62,918 nt of DNA from an uncultured Muribaculaceae bacterium (GCA_910577355.1 CAJTMY010000012.1:1-62918), one strand, 5' to 3'. Shown: positions 34,433-43,895, counted from the first letter of the stretch. The notes: generated from the letters alone by a model not told the origin. A program made the numbers and translations.

Positions 34433-34981
34433 TTAGCGTGACTGGTGTGTGAACAGGCCGCGGTGAGGTATGTTGGAGCCTGCGCCCGACGCGCCGTTGA
34501 TGATTATCGAGAATATATAGAAGAAGAGGAGGGTGAGCACGAGGTTGGTCCAGCACAGGTATTTGACCGGCGAGGATGCAAACACGTTGCGGTCGATGGC
34601 TGTGATTACGTCGTCCTCGGTGGCGGTGAGTTCTTCCTGCTCTTCGGACGAGGCGTCTTCCTTAGCCTCGTCGTATACGTTCTCGACGTATGTCTTGAGC
34701 TTGCCGTCGTTGTCGAAGATACCGGTCTCATATGCCGTAGCGAAGAACGATGCCGCGCCGGCTACAATAAGTGTGGCGACCCATGTGCCGAGGCGTGCCC
34801 ATGCGAATGAGCAGCGGCAGAATATGTAGTAGAGCAGTGCGAAACCGCCGGCCACGGCTACTGCGGTCCAGAATGCGGTGGAGAAGCCGCCGTCGATGGT
34901 AAAGTAGTCTTTGAGCGCGCTCAGCGTGTCTGTTTCGGAATAGATCTCAGATCCGGTAACCAGGAAATAAAAGAAGTCCAT
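34433..34981 (-). CDS. Three-helix membrane protein with an acidic loop
   Basis: A 182-residue protein with membrane helices near residues 33-55 (TAFWTAVAVAGGFALLYYIF), 61-83 (WARLGTWVATLIVAGAASFF) and ~145-165 (LCWTNLVLTLLFFYIFSI). A highly acidic stretch (YDEAKEDASSEEQEELTATEDD, about 104-125) lies between helix 2 and helix 3. No family was recognised. Its position directly before the tubulin-like GTPase, by 13 bases, makes it a candidate membrane anchor for that filament or for the operon complex. Function is inference. Confidence 0.6.
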   Translation of the reverse strand: MDFFYFLVTGSEIYSETDTLSALKDYFTIDGGFSTAFWTAVAVAGGFALLYYIFCRCSFAWARLGTWVATLIVAGAASFFATAYETGIFDNDGKLKTYVENVYDEAKEDASSEEQEELTATEDDVITAIDRNVFASSPVKYLCWTNLVLTLLFFYIFSIIINGASGAGSNIPHRGLFTHQSR

Positions 34982-35014
34982 AGCTATTGATATGTGTTTA
35001 TGGTTGAGGATTGG

Positions 35015-36451
35015 TTAATATTTCACATTGAGTCGGGCGGGTTCGCCTAGGTTTTCGCCGTTGCGGTCGAAAAGGCCGGTGACCATGCCGTTGATTACGA
35101 TGTCGAGATTGAATGTCTTGGCGAGTTCGGCGGGGTCGGTGTCGATAGCCGAGTCATCGTAAGAAGTGCATTGTCCTATCCAGTCGGGATATATGTTTTT
35201 GACGCGCACGTTGAGCTCGTTGTTGTTGCGGCTCATCAGGGTGAGGTCGAATGAGGCCTTGTCCTTGCCGAAATCGGTCTTTCCTGGCACGAAGTCCTTG
35301 CCCTGATAGGTGATGTCGAAAGCCTTGAAGGCTACGTCCTCGTCGCGCAGATATTCGGGGAGAGCCGACAACGGCAGATCGATGCGCACCGTCTCATTGT
35401 CGCCCTTCTTCTCGAAGCTGTATTGCGTCACGCCGTTCTTGTCGTCATCGGCGGCGAGCATGCGACTGTTGTACTTCACCACAGGCTTGATATTCTTTAT
35501 ATCGCTTATGGCGTGGAATACATTGGCCGGGGAGAAATCCTTTATCTTTTTCTCGATAATGTCCTCGCGCAGGTTGCGCAGCTCGTACTTGTCGCCTATG
35601 GCGATTATGTAGTAGGGGCGTGTGGCATTGTGCAAGCTATGCGATTTATTGGCATAATCAGGGTACTGTCCGTCAAAAGGAGCGTTGAACCTGAATACGG
35701 ACACGCCGTAGTTCTTTCCGCGCAACTGCTTGAAGCGGCTGCGGATATTATCCTCGAGGAGAGCCTTGCGCTCGATATTATACCGGCGGTTGGGGCTGCC
35801 GGCTATCTGCTCGTTGGTGCCGCTCGGTATGGCGTCGGTGATGAAGAAATTGAGGCGTGTATGTGTCGAGTCGGCGAGCGACGAATCGATAATATCGCCG
35901 AGAAACTCGTCGAACAGGTAGGCGTCGCCCATGTTGAGGTTCTTGCTGCTTATAAGCTCGTTGAGCTGTGCGGAGGTTACCTGCTCAAGATTCTTCTTGT
36001 CGACGTAGAAGCAAGATATATCCTGATCCTCTTTGTCGTAGTTGTTCTTGAGAGCCATCAGCGTACGTGCGAAGGACTCGGTGCTCACATTTTTGTCGGT
36101 CGGCTTGATAAAGCCCTTCATGCTCGCGGTATTGTCGAGGTATATGGCCACATGCAGGGGCTTTTTAGGCTCCTTTGGATCAAGGATCAGTTTGGGCGCA
36201 TCTTTGCCCATCTTTTTGAGTACTTTGTTGAGCTCGGTCCAAAAGCAGGTGTCACCGTATGCTTTCTCATATTTGCCGGCCATTGAGTCGTAGATTTTCT
36301 GGTCGATTATTCTCCCCAGTTCCGAGTCTTTTCTTGACTCTTTTTTTACTGTGTCCTGATCGAGCTTCCAACTGTCGCCGCCGCACGAGGACAGGCATAA
36401 GGCCGCCGCTACGGCTGCGATCGTTGCAAAAAATATGATTGGTTTTTTCAT
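35015..36451 (-). CDS. vWA-domain lipoprotein
   Basis: A 478-residue lipoprotein (lipobox LSSC, C23). The domain at ~98-290 begins with HVAIYLDNTASMKGF, giving a MIDAS-like D106-x-T108-x-S110, and has a second acidic site in FFITDAIPS (D206), the order expected for a von Willebrand A fold. A C-terminal beta region (~330-478) follows. vWA domains bind proteins through a metal. The lipid anchor places it in the periplasm. It is 33 bases before the three-helix membrane gene. The vWA call is by motif; ligand unknown. Confidence 0.7.
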   Translation of the reverse strand: MKKPIIFFATIAAVAAALCLSSCGGDSWKLDQDTVKKESRKDSELGRIIDQKIYDSMAGKYEKAYGDTCFWTELNKVLKKMGKDAPKLILDPKEPKKPLHVAIYLDNTASMKGFIKPTDKNVSTESFARTLMALKNNYDKEDQDISCFYVDKKNLEQVTSAQLNELISSKNLNMGDAYLFDEFLGDIIDSSLADSTHTRLNFFITDAIPSGTNEQIAGSPNRRYNIERKALLEDNIRSRFKQLRGKNYGVSVFRFNAPFDGQYPDYANKSHSLHNATRPYYIIAIGDKYELRNLREDIIEKKIKDFSPANVFHAISDIKNIKPVVKYNSRMLAADDDKNGVTQYSFEKKGDNETVRIDLPLSALPEYLRDEDVAFKAFDITYQGKDFVPGKTDFGKDKASFDLTLMSRNNNELNVRVKNIYPDWIGQCTSYDDSAIDTDPAELAKTFNLDIVINGMVTGLFDRNGENLGEPARLNVKY

Positions 36452-36532
36452 TGGTTTACAAATGATTTTTATCTGCCAAATTTAGTGAAAAAAGTCCGTT
36501 CTTTCTTTACACACATCAGCGGTTAACACTAT

Positions 36533-38857
36533 TTAACTATTGATGCGCGATACTGTAGGTTTACGTACTTCGGCTCCGTCGAGACTGTAGCCCACGGTAA
36601 AGAGATCGATGACGGTGGATTCGTCGGGCACATGCGATGCCACATCGCTCACTATCGAGGTTATATTCTTGATAGCTTCGGCATTGTGCCGGCTCTCGTC
36701 GAAGCGGTCGACAAACAGCTTCGGCAGCTGCAATGTGATACCTCCTTGTGCCAGAACGGCTTCCATGGCGGCAAAAGCGGCAGCGAATCTGTCGATACGC
36801 ACACCCGAGGCCATGAATTCAGCAGCGATGAACGGCACCTGCGAGTACAGCGCCAGACGGGCGAGGTTGTCGATCCACGTGGCCGACTCGATCTTGAGTA
36901 TATCGGTAAAGGCATCGCGTACGGCACTGCGTATGGCATCGGCTGTGAGCACGCTCACGCTGTCGAGCTTTGCGAGAAGATTGGCGCGGAATTCCTCAAG
37001 ACCGTAGATGTCGTTGTCGATTATGTTATGGTCTATCACGTCGGCCACGCCGTTATCATCGCGGTTGCCGGTGTATGCGGCGTCGACATCGTCGGCAAGC
37101 GTCTGCAACGACTGCTTCACCGACCCGAGATACGCGTCAAACAAGCCGCGGATGTCCGCATCACGGCGGGCTATACCCTCTTCGAGCGAAGCCTTTACCG
37201 CTGCATGTGCGGATTCGAGAGTGGCTTTCTGTTTCTCAAGTTCGGCCTTGTGGAGTTCGTCGTTCTTAAGCAGCTCGGTCTTATGCTCGTCGCGCAGGCT
37301 GTCCATGGCCTCGTCGTGAGCTTTTATAAGTGCCTTACGCTCCTCGGCACCGGCTTCCACCTGCTTGCCGAGGCGTTCCACTTCGGCTCCGGCGATGTCG
37401 GCATCGCTCTGCGCCTTGGCTCTGCGACGCTCCACAGTCGATACGGCCTTGACCAGATGGCGGATAAGCGCATCGAACGAGTTGTCGCGGGCGAAGGCTT
37501 CCGTAACTTCGGCGACGGCTTCACTGGAGGTTTCGGGTTTGTTTCTCTTCACAACATCCTCGAAGTTGTAGGCTATGGCCCGCTCGTATATCTGCTCTAT
37601 ACGGTCGGTGGCGAGTTTTTTGAGCAGGCTGTCGATCTTGGCGCGGTCGGCCATGGCTTTGTTGGCGGCCTCCACGAGGTTGGCGAGCGACCGGCGTTCT
37701 TCGTCGGTGGCTTCGGTGAAGCGTGTCATCACATCGTGGCGCAGGCGCTCGTCGAAATACTGCGACAATGCCTCGGCCAGGCTGTCGACCGTGACATCAC
37801 GGCCCAGATGCTCCGACAATGGGGCAAGCACACTGCGCACGCCGTCGGCCACGGCCTCGTCATGGCTGCCGGGACGGTTCACCGCGTCGGCAATCTCCCG
37901 CAGGCGCGCTTCAAGGTCGCCGACGGCGTCGAGACGGCGATCTTCGTTGTCGATAAGCGTGTTGATACGGCGTTGCAGCCAAGGTGCGACGGCATCGCTT
38001 ATACGGGGCGATAGCGTGTCGTCCTCGAAGCTGCCGGCCAGATTGGCCTCGTGGTCTATTTTCTCGATATCCTTAAGTTTGTTACCAAGTGTTTCTATTT
38101 CAATATCTTTGCGGCGGATTAAGTCGACGGCCACGCGCCAGTTGGTGCAGTTGGCCGGCACAACCTTGTCCTTGGCCATCTGAACCAATGCATAGCGCAG
38201 CAAAGCGTCTTTTTCAATCTGTGAGGGATCCTTGAGTGCTTCATCCAAACTGCGTGTTGCCGGCTGTGCCGGAGCTGCGGGCGCCTTGTCGTATGCGGCC
38301 ACGGTTGCGACCATATCCTGATACGACTTGAAACGACCCTGCAGCTCAGCCGGAAAACTCTTCGCCGCCTCGGCAAATGTCTCGGTTTTAAGCCTATCGA
38401 CGAGCGCCGACATTTCAGTGAGCTCATCGTTTAATTTTTTGATATCGGTATCAAAACGATCTTTAGCCGTCTCTGCCTCGCGTTGCTTAGCCTCAGCCTC
38501 GGCGAGATTCTGCTGAAGGCCTGTGATGCGCTGCTCTTTTTCGGCGAGTTCGTCGGTGAGTTCCGATACTTTTTTCTTGGCCACGTCGGCACGGGCAGCT
38601 GCTGCGGCGGCTTCTTCCTTCAGCTGCCGCACCGGGGCGAAAATAGAAGCTATCTTCTCTCCGAAGCTGAGTTTTGCCGGCTGTGGGCAGGTGTCGGATT
38701 CGTTTTCTTGTTTATCGGCCGATTCGTTGTTATCCGGATCGTCATCAATATCGATGTTTATGTTTTCGGGCTGCTGGGTCTCGTCAATCTTCCGTTCGGC
38801 TTCGTCGCGGGTCGGTTCGGCGTGTTTCCGGCTTTTGTTCGGTTTGTTTTTTGACAT
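36533..38857 (-). CDS. Large coiled-coil protein
   Basis: A 774-residue cytoplasmic-looking protein. An acidic, low-complexity N-terminus (~1-60, with DIDDDPDNNESADKQ) is followed by a long coiled coil (~75-170, rich in VSELTDELAEKEQRIT-type heptads), a helical domain (~200-430), a second coiled coil (~475-585) and a globular C-terminal part (~590-774). There is no Walker A or hinge motif, so it is not an SMC ATPase. It follows the first Hsp70-like gene by 18 bases. It may act as a scaffold that spans or measures a distance; no family was recognised. Confidence 0.65.
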   Translation of the reverse strand: MSKNKPNKSRKHAEPTRDEAERKIDETQQPENINIDIDDDPDNNESADKQENESDTCPQPAKLSFGEKIASIFAPVRQLKEEAAAAAARADVAKKKVSELTDELAEKEQRITGLQQNLAEAEAKQREAETAKDRFDTDIKKLNDELTEMSALVDRLKTETFAEAAKSFPAELQGRFKSYQDMVATVAAYDKAPAAPAQPATRSLDEALKDPSQIEKDALLRYALVQMAKDKVVPANCTNWRVAVDLIRRKDIEIETLGNKLKDIEKIDHEANLAGSFEDDTLSPRISDAVAPWLQRRINTLIDNEDRRLDAVGDLEARLREIADAVNRPGSHDEAVADGVRSVLAPLSEHLGRDVTVDSLAEALSQYFDERLRHDVMTRFTEATDEERRSLANLVEAANKAMADRAKIDSLLKKLATDRIEQIYERAIAYNFEDVVKRNKPETSSEAVAEVTEAFARDNSFDALIRHLVKAVSTVERRRAKAQSDADIAGAEVERLGKQVEAGAEERKALIKAHDEAMDSLRDEHKTELLKNDELHKAELEKQKATLESAHAAVKASLEEGIARRDADIRGLFDAYLGSVKQSLQTLADDVDAAYTGNRDDNGVADVIDHNIIDNDIYGLEEFRANLLAKLDSVSVLTADAIRSAVRDAFTDILKIESATWIDNLARLALYSQVPFIAAEFMASGVRIDRFAAAFAAMEAVLAQGGITLQLPKLFVDRFDESRHNAEAIKNITSIVSDVASHVPDESTVIDLFTVGYSLDGAEVRKPTVSRINS

Positions 38858-38875
38858 ATGTGTGATTTTTTATTT

Positions 38876-41800
38876 TCAATGTTTCATCACCGGCCACAGG
38901 CTGCGGCGGTTGGAGCGGCTGTTTATGTCGATCTTCATGGGGGCGAGACCGGAGTATTGCAGGCCGTTGATGAGGAACGACATGGTGTTGGTGTCATCGA
39001 CCTCGAGGCTAAGGCGTGCCGACGATCGGCCGGCTATGGCGGCGCTGTTTATCTCGCACATCACTGTGATGTACTCGTGGTTGCCGGCGGTCCAGTCGGC
39101 GGCCGTGTCGGCCGAGAATGTCTGCACGAGTTTCACAGTCTCTGATGCCGACAGGTCGAATGTCTGCTCGGGTGTCTTGAAAGTCTTTATTATCATGCCG
39201 TTCTCCACTTTCTTGCCGGTAATGGGCGAGGTGCGCGGATTGAGCAGTTCTGTGTATCGCTCGCGGCCATATTGGTCGCGGTAGATTACACCGTAGCATG
39301 CTACAAGGTTGGGACTCAGGAATTTCACGGACGACTCTGCGTCGCTGAACAGCTTGGCGTATATCTCCGCGCCCTCAGCCACGATGGTCTTCGACTTGTC
39401 GAATGTCGACTTGTCGTCGGTAAGGGTGCTGATGTCTATGACACGTGCATCGGGATTTGCCCACCGACCTATCGCCTCGCCGAGGGCGGATTGTATGGCG
39501 GCGAGCTTGGCGCTTCGGCCCGAGAGCAGCACGGTGTCTATCTTGAGGCCGTGGATGCCGAAGAAATCGAAGAAATTGCTCAGGAAATCACCTGTCACCT
39601 CGCGCACGTATGCGATGAATTCGGGCTGCTCGAGTATGAGTTTGCGCAGATCCACGGGCGATCCTATGATATTTTTCACTCCCGGATCTTTGCTTGTGGC
39701 GATGGTCTTGGGATCGAGCCGCAGGCCTATCTCGCGCTGCTCGCTGAACGTGTAGAACGGATTCTTGGCGCTGAGACGTGGCTTTATCTCGTTCTTGATG
39801 AAGTTTTTGAGCATGATGGCGCCCTTCACACGGTCGCCGCTCTTTATCTCGTCGGGGTCGGAGTATACCTTCATGGCCGGGAACACGCGTGTGAGCAGCT
39901 CGGCTATAAGGCTGTCGAGATAGTTGCCGGCCTTGGCTATGCCTATCTTGCCGAGCACACGTATGTCTATGTGGCCGTCGCTCTCGTCGAGGTCTTTGGC
40001 AAAGAGTGTCACGTCGAGAGTGCCCGCGCCCATGTCGAATACCAGTACATTCTCCGATTCCATCAGTTTCTGTGTGGCTTTGCGGCCTATCTTGCGGTTG
40101 ATGTCGGCCCAGTTGCGCTGGTAGTAGCAGGCAACGGCGTCGCTCTCGCTCACAAAGGTGATGTTGCGCACGTTGAGGTCGCTGAGCGAGCGGCGCACAA
40201 TGTCGCTGATGCGCTGCAGGTGCATGGGCGTGTAGGTGTTGGGGATAGTGAGCACCAGCTGGTTTATCTCGCGGGCCTCGTCCTTGATGACAGGTGCGAG
40301 ATAGAAGCGGAACAACTGCGAGTACACCTCGCCGAATATCGTGTCGACTTTGGCCAGAGGTGTGTATACCTCCTGTTCCACACCGGTATCGTCCTTCTCC
40401 TTCACCACAAGGCCGCTGCGGTTGAGCTCGCCGGTATAGGGGTCGAGATATCGGTAGTTGTAGCGGTCGTAATTCTCGATATTGGGGAGCAGGTCATAGC
40501 CTACGATAAGCTTGAGGCACGGCATGGCAAACTCTATGTTGCCCTTCTCTTTGGTGGATGTCGGCGACAGGAACACGGCGAGCTTGTTGAAGTCGTCTGT
40601 ACCTTTCGGCTGGGTCATAAGCTGGCTGATGCCCTCGGTGTCATCTTTGCCGAGGTTGCGGAGCACGATGTTGGACGACAGGAAGGGCGAGCCCTTCTCA
40701 TAATCATCTTCCGAGGGGTCGAGTGCCTTCTTGCGGGCGTGCAGGTCGAGCGGAGCGCTGCCGGCGTATTTCGACACGATGGCCGACGTGCCGAAGTCGA
40801 TGGCGAGCCAGTTGGGATTGGGCTTGCGGTAGAGCGGCAGACTTATCACGGTCTTGAAACTTCGGCAGTTGGCGGGATTTGTGAAAAAGTCGGGCATGAT
40901 GTCGGCGTCGCCGTGCTCGTCCACATAGTAGTCAAAACTCAGATGCAGCATCACATTAACGTTGTAGTTGCGCTGCTCCGATCCACGGTATATTTCGCTT
41001 ATACGGTCGGCGGCGAATACCAATGTCCAGCGCCGGCGCGAGTCTGGGCCGTTGGGGAGCGCTGTATCGGCGTCGGCGCCTCGGAGGACAAATGCCGTCG
41101 AGGCGTTGTCGCGTGCGCTGCGGTAGCGTACGGTGGTATCGGGGCTGAAGCGTGCTGTCACCGCCGGATTCTTGATATAGATGGCCGCATGAGAGCCTTC
41201 CGTGGCCAGATTGGCCAAGTTTATTTCCACGGGCAGCTCAAGACCCTGCCCGGGCAGAAATGCGAAACGCTCCATGTGCACAGGCCGGCGATCATCCGGA
41301 TCCTGCACCGAGGGCGATACATTATATATCTGCTGCGACTGCGGATCGCGCACCGTCACCTCGAGCGAAGGCTGCTGGGCGTTCTGAAGCACAGTGATTC
41401 CGGCAGGCTCCATGTGCAGCTGATCCACACGGCCCGGTTCATTGCTGTTGTTGTATTTCACCGAGGCATCGAGTTCAAATACGGCTTTGCCGTCACCTCC
41501 CACAGGGTTGCCGATAGCTGCGAAGTCGGCCAGCACCGGTATAACTATCTTGCGGCCGCGCTGCAGGCCGCGGATGTGCAGCACGCCGTCATCGTCAATC
41601 TCCACCGCCGACGCATCCGAAGCTTTGGCCACGTCGAGCCACAGCTCGCGTGGCGACACTGCAACGCCGTCGCGCTTGAACAATGGCTCAAGCACCACAT
41701 CGACATCAGGCGCATACTCGAGCGTCGACTCGTTGCCCACGGCGAGGCTTCCGACCGTCTCGACATGGAGACGGTTGCTGTATGTCGACTTCTTGAAGTC

Positions 41801-42337
41801 GCGCTTCACGGTGAAGCTCACCGACGGCCTGGTGTCGATATGGCCGAGGTTCACATTCACAGTCACTTCATCGCGGCATATCTCACAGCCATCCTCATCG
41901 GTAAGCGACAGACCGAATGTCACGGGGTGGATATTCTCGGCCTTCTGCCGCACATTGCAGTCTTCCACCGCTTCGGGATGAAAAAACAGCGAGAACGACG
42001 AGCATGTCGATGTAAGATGCAGATCGACAGCGTCGCCGGGCGTGTTGCGGATGAGAGCCGTATATTCCTTGCCTCCGCTTATTATCGACAACAAAGGACG
42101 CGTGGCCGACAGCCGCAGCCCGGGGGGCAGCGTGACGTCGCACACCTGCGCCCATACATGAGTGTCGATGCTCTTGCGCGAGCCGAAGAAGTTGAATGCG
42201 CTCCGCTTCTGTGTCACGGTCACCTGCCATTCGGTGCCGATATTCACGGGGTCGCGCCGCGAGGCCGTGAGATCCACGTTGACTGTCTGTCGGAGTCCGG
42301 CCGGAGCCTTGGCGGTTACAGTGGTGTTCTTGCACAT
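38876..42337 (-). CDS. Hsp70-like ASKHA ATPase with a ~500-residue N-terminal extension
   Basis: An 1,153-residue protein. Residues ~505-1040 form an Hsp70/actin-type ATPase: phosphate-1 motif AIDFGTSAIV (512-521), the connect-like segment FVSESDAVACYY (728-739), phosphate-2 motif VFDMGAGTLDV (766-776) and adenosine motif VLLSGRSAK (936-944). LTIPNTYTPMHLQRI (697-711) matches the Hsp70 segment that precedes the second lobe. The N-terminal ~500 residues are beta-rich and unlike the DnaK substrate domain, which is absent. No signal peptide. It is seven bases after the first operon gene. Distinct from the SrfB-like ATPase: the two share only the core motifs. Confidence 0.78.
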   Translation of the reverse strand: MCKNTTVTAKAPAGLRQTVNVDLTASRRDPVNIGTEWQVTVTQKRSAFNFFGSRKSIDTHVWAQVCDVTLPPGLRLSATRPLLSIISGGKEYTALIRNTPGDAVDLHLTSTCSSFSLFFHPEAVEDCNVRQKAENIHPVTFGLSLTDEDGCEICRDEVTVNVNLGHIDTRPSVSFTVKRDFKKSTYSNRLHVETVGSLAVGNESTLEYAPDVDVVLEPLFKRDGVAVSPRELWLDVAKASDASAVEIDDDGVLHIRGLQRGRKIVIPVLADFAAIGNPVGGDGKAVFELDASVKYNNSNEPGRVDQLHMEPAGITVLQNAQQPSLEVTVRDPQSQQIYNVSPSVQDPDDRRPVHMERFAFLPGQGLELPVEINLANLATEGSHAAIYIKNPAVTARFSPDTTVRYRSARDNASTAFVLRGADADTALPNGPDSRRRWTLVFAADRISEIYRGSEQRNYNVNVMLHLSFDYYVDEHGDADIMPDFFTNPANCRSFKTVISLPLYRKPNPNWLAIDFGTSAIVSKYAGSAPLDLHARKKALDPSEDDYEKGSPFLSSNIVLRNLGKDDTEGISQLMTQPKGTDDFNKLAVFLSPTSTKEKGNIEFAMPCLKLIVGYDLLPNIENYDRYNYRYLDPYTGELNRSGLVVKEKDDTGVEQEVYTPLAKVDTIFGEVYSQLFRFYLAPVIKDEAREINQLVLTIPNTYTPMHLQRISDIVRRSLSDLNVRNITFVSESDAVACYYQRNWADINRKIGRKATQKLMESENVLVFDMGAGTLDVTLFAKDLDESDGHIDIRVLGKIGIAKAGNYLDSLIAELLTRVFPAMKVYSDPDEIKSGDRVKGAIMLKNFIKNEIKPRLSAKNPFYTFSEQREIGLRLDPKTIATSKDPGVKNIIGSPVDLRKLILEQPEFIAYVREVTGDFLSNFFDFFGIHGLKIDTVLLSGRSAKLAAIQSALGEAIGRWANPDARVIDISTLTDDKSTFDKSKTIVAEGAEIYAKLFSDAESSVKFLSPNLVACYGVIYRDQYGRERYTELLNPRTSPITGKKVENGMIIKTFKTPEQTFDLSASETVKLVQTFSADTAADWTAGNHEYITVMCEINSAAIAGRSSARLSLEVDDTNTMSFLINGLQYSGLAPMKIDINSRSNRRSLWPVMKH

Positions 42338-42344
42338 ATATCGT

Positions 42345-43697
42345 TTATTTCTTTTTTGTCTTTTTTACGTTGGTCTTGGCTGCGGGTCTGTCGTAGCGGC
42401 GCAGTTCCATATGATGCAGCGATATCTCGTCATGCTCGGGAACATATCGCAGCGAGCGGCTGTTGAGGCGGTATATCGCATATACCACCGCCGCCACCAC
42501 GAGCAGCAGCAGTATCACCTCCCACACGAAGGCCGCCATCTTGATATCCGACGGGTAAAACCACCACATGGAGTCAGGCAGCCGCATGCCAAACACTTTG
42601 GCCTCGCTGCGTCCCGACAGTGTGATATGAGTCCGCAGCCTCGGATACGAAGGGTCGTCGGGGCTCAGCACATATGCGTCGTATATGTCGTCGCGCTGAT
42701 GCAGCCATCCGCTCAGCGTGGCGTGTATGCTGTCGGGATCCACCGCATCGTGGGGTATGAACAGCTCCACGCGGCGCGAGCGTGCGGCATCGGCGTCGTC
42801 GGGCACGGATATGTCGGCGGCAAGAGTGCTGCCGTCGAGCGTGCGCACCTCGAGCGACAGCGAGTCGATGTCGTATTCGGGCGTGGTGGCATTGGCCGTG
42901 AAGCCTATGCGGTAGCCGCCGCGCACGCGCTCAAGACCCAGCGATGCCGGATAGTCGACGCCTGCCTGCAACGACATCGCCGTGCCGGCCATCACTTCGT
43001 ACAGGCGCAGCTGATACGGATTTTTGGCGCCCCTGAGCAATATATCCTCATCGAGCAGACGCATGCGGTAATTCTGATGGAACTTGTCGCGGTAGCCGAA
43101 AAAATCGTCGGCCGAGGCTCTGGCGCCCATTATCTTGAAATCAGCAAATTCCTTCTGGTAATCATCGCCGCCGTTGTAATGATTGTCGGTAACCATCACA
43201 AGCAGCAAACGGTTGGCCTTTAAGTCCGGATCACCGGGGCGTGAGGCTCTCACCGAGTATTCCTTGGCGCCGGTGAGCAGCGAGTATGGCGCACCCTCGA
43301 CATTCTCGTGCCGCTGCCCGTAGACCAGTCTGTACCAGTCGCTGCCGAACATGGAACCGAGTTCATCTCCGCTCCTCCATGACAGCGGGCCGGCACCGCC
43401 TTGCAGAATACCGGCAAATTCGCTGAGATCAGCGTCCCATGTGTCGGCTACAAATCCCACAGCCGTGATGTAATCGTCGGCTCCGGGCGCCGCACCGTCG
43501 GTGCGCTCTATCTGTCGGGATATGCGACGCAGTATCTCTCCCTTGGAATTTCTGAGATATTCGCGGTAAGAATCGGTGGAGAGTGCATCGTCAAAAGCGA
43601 TCACGATGTGTCGCGAAGGAGTCGACGCATATGCGGCGACACTTACCGACAACAAGCACGCGATAAATGTGATAACGTTAAGGCTAAGGATTCTCAT
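42345..43697 (-). CDS. Signal-peptide vWA-like protein with C-terminal membrane anchor, first gene of the operon
   Basis: A 450-residue protein with an N-terminal signal peptide (~1-25), a domain that begins SRHIVIAFDDALSTDSY (D36, S40) and continues to LLLVMVTDNHYN (~165-176), and a C-terminal helix (~388-410, VWEVILLLLVVAAVVYAIY) followed by a basic tail (~40 residues, ending KKTKKK). Strand order and the two acidic sites resemble a vWA fold, but the middle MIDAS position is alanine, so it may be degenerate. The bulk should be periplasmic and the tail cytoplasmic, where it could contact the Hsp70-like ATPase encoded next, seven bases away. It starts eight bases after the -7 element. Confidence 0.65.
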   Translation of the reverse strand: MRILSLNVITFIACLLSVSVAAYASTPSRHIVIAFDDALSTDSYREYLRNSKGEILRRISRQIERTDGAAPGADDYITAVGFVADTWDADLSEFAGILQGGAGPLSWRSGDELGSMFGSDWYRLVYGQRHENVEGAPYSLLTGAKEYSVRASRPGDPDLKANRLLLVMVTDNHYNGGDDYQKEFADFKIMGARASADDFFGYRDKFHQNYRMRLLDEDILLRGAKNPYQLRLYEVMAGTAMSLQAGVDYPASLGLERVRGGYRIGFTANATTPEYDIDSLSLEVRTLDGSTLAADISVPDDADAARSRRVELFIPHDAVDPDSIHATLSGWLHQRDDIYDAYVLSPDDPSYPRLRTHITLSGRSEAKVFGMRLPDSMWWFYPSDIKMAAFVWEVILLLLVVAAVVYAIYRLNSRSLRYVPEHDEISLHHMELRRYDRPAAKTNVKKTKKK

Positions 43698-43705
43698 ATC
43701 AGACG

Positions 43706-43738
43706 CAAAGATAACAATTATCCGACAATTTCACCAAA
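43706..43738 (-). promoter_or_regulatory. Promoter of the 12-gene ATPase/GTPase operon
   Basis: Minus strand: TTTG at 43738-43735, a 21-base spacer and TATCTTTG at 43713-43706. The first ATG (43697) begins eight bases later. It is the closest match to the Bacteroidota consensus near this operon and lies back to back with the pgi promoter, about 80 bases away. Confidence 0.75.
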
Positions 43739-43814
43739 AAATCCGGCCATTTTTATCCCGCCGCCGCAACTCTGCGGAGGGTGCGGCCGTTTAGTCGATG
43801 TGGATGCATAAAAA

Positions 43815-43846
43815 TTTGCAGCCTCGGCAATTATTTGCTAACTTTG
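43815..43846 (+). promoter_or_regulatory. pgi promoter
   Basis: TTTG at 43815-43818, a 20-base spacer and TAACTTTG at 43839-43846 fit the Bacteroidota consensus exactly. The pgi ATG is at 43896, giving a leader of about 45 bases. Confidence 0.75.
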
Positions 43847-43895
43847 TCCCAAACATAACAAGGCATAAATAAACAAACAAAACACCTCATGAATC

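Noticed and set aside
36632..38014. A 460-residue open frame on the plus strand
   Set aside because: Antisense shadow of the coiled-coil gene; no motif, no promoter, and the minus-strand frame has convincing coiled-coil heptads.
39272..42466. A 1,064-residue open frame on the plus strand
   Set aside because: Antisense shadow of the Hsp70-like ATPase gene; no recognisable domain and the sense protein has clear ASKHA motifs.
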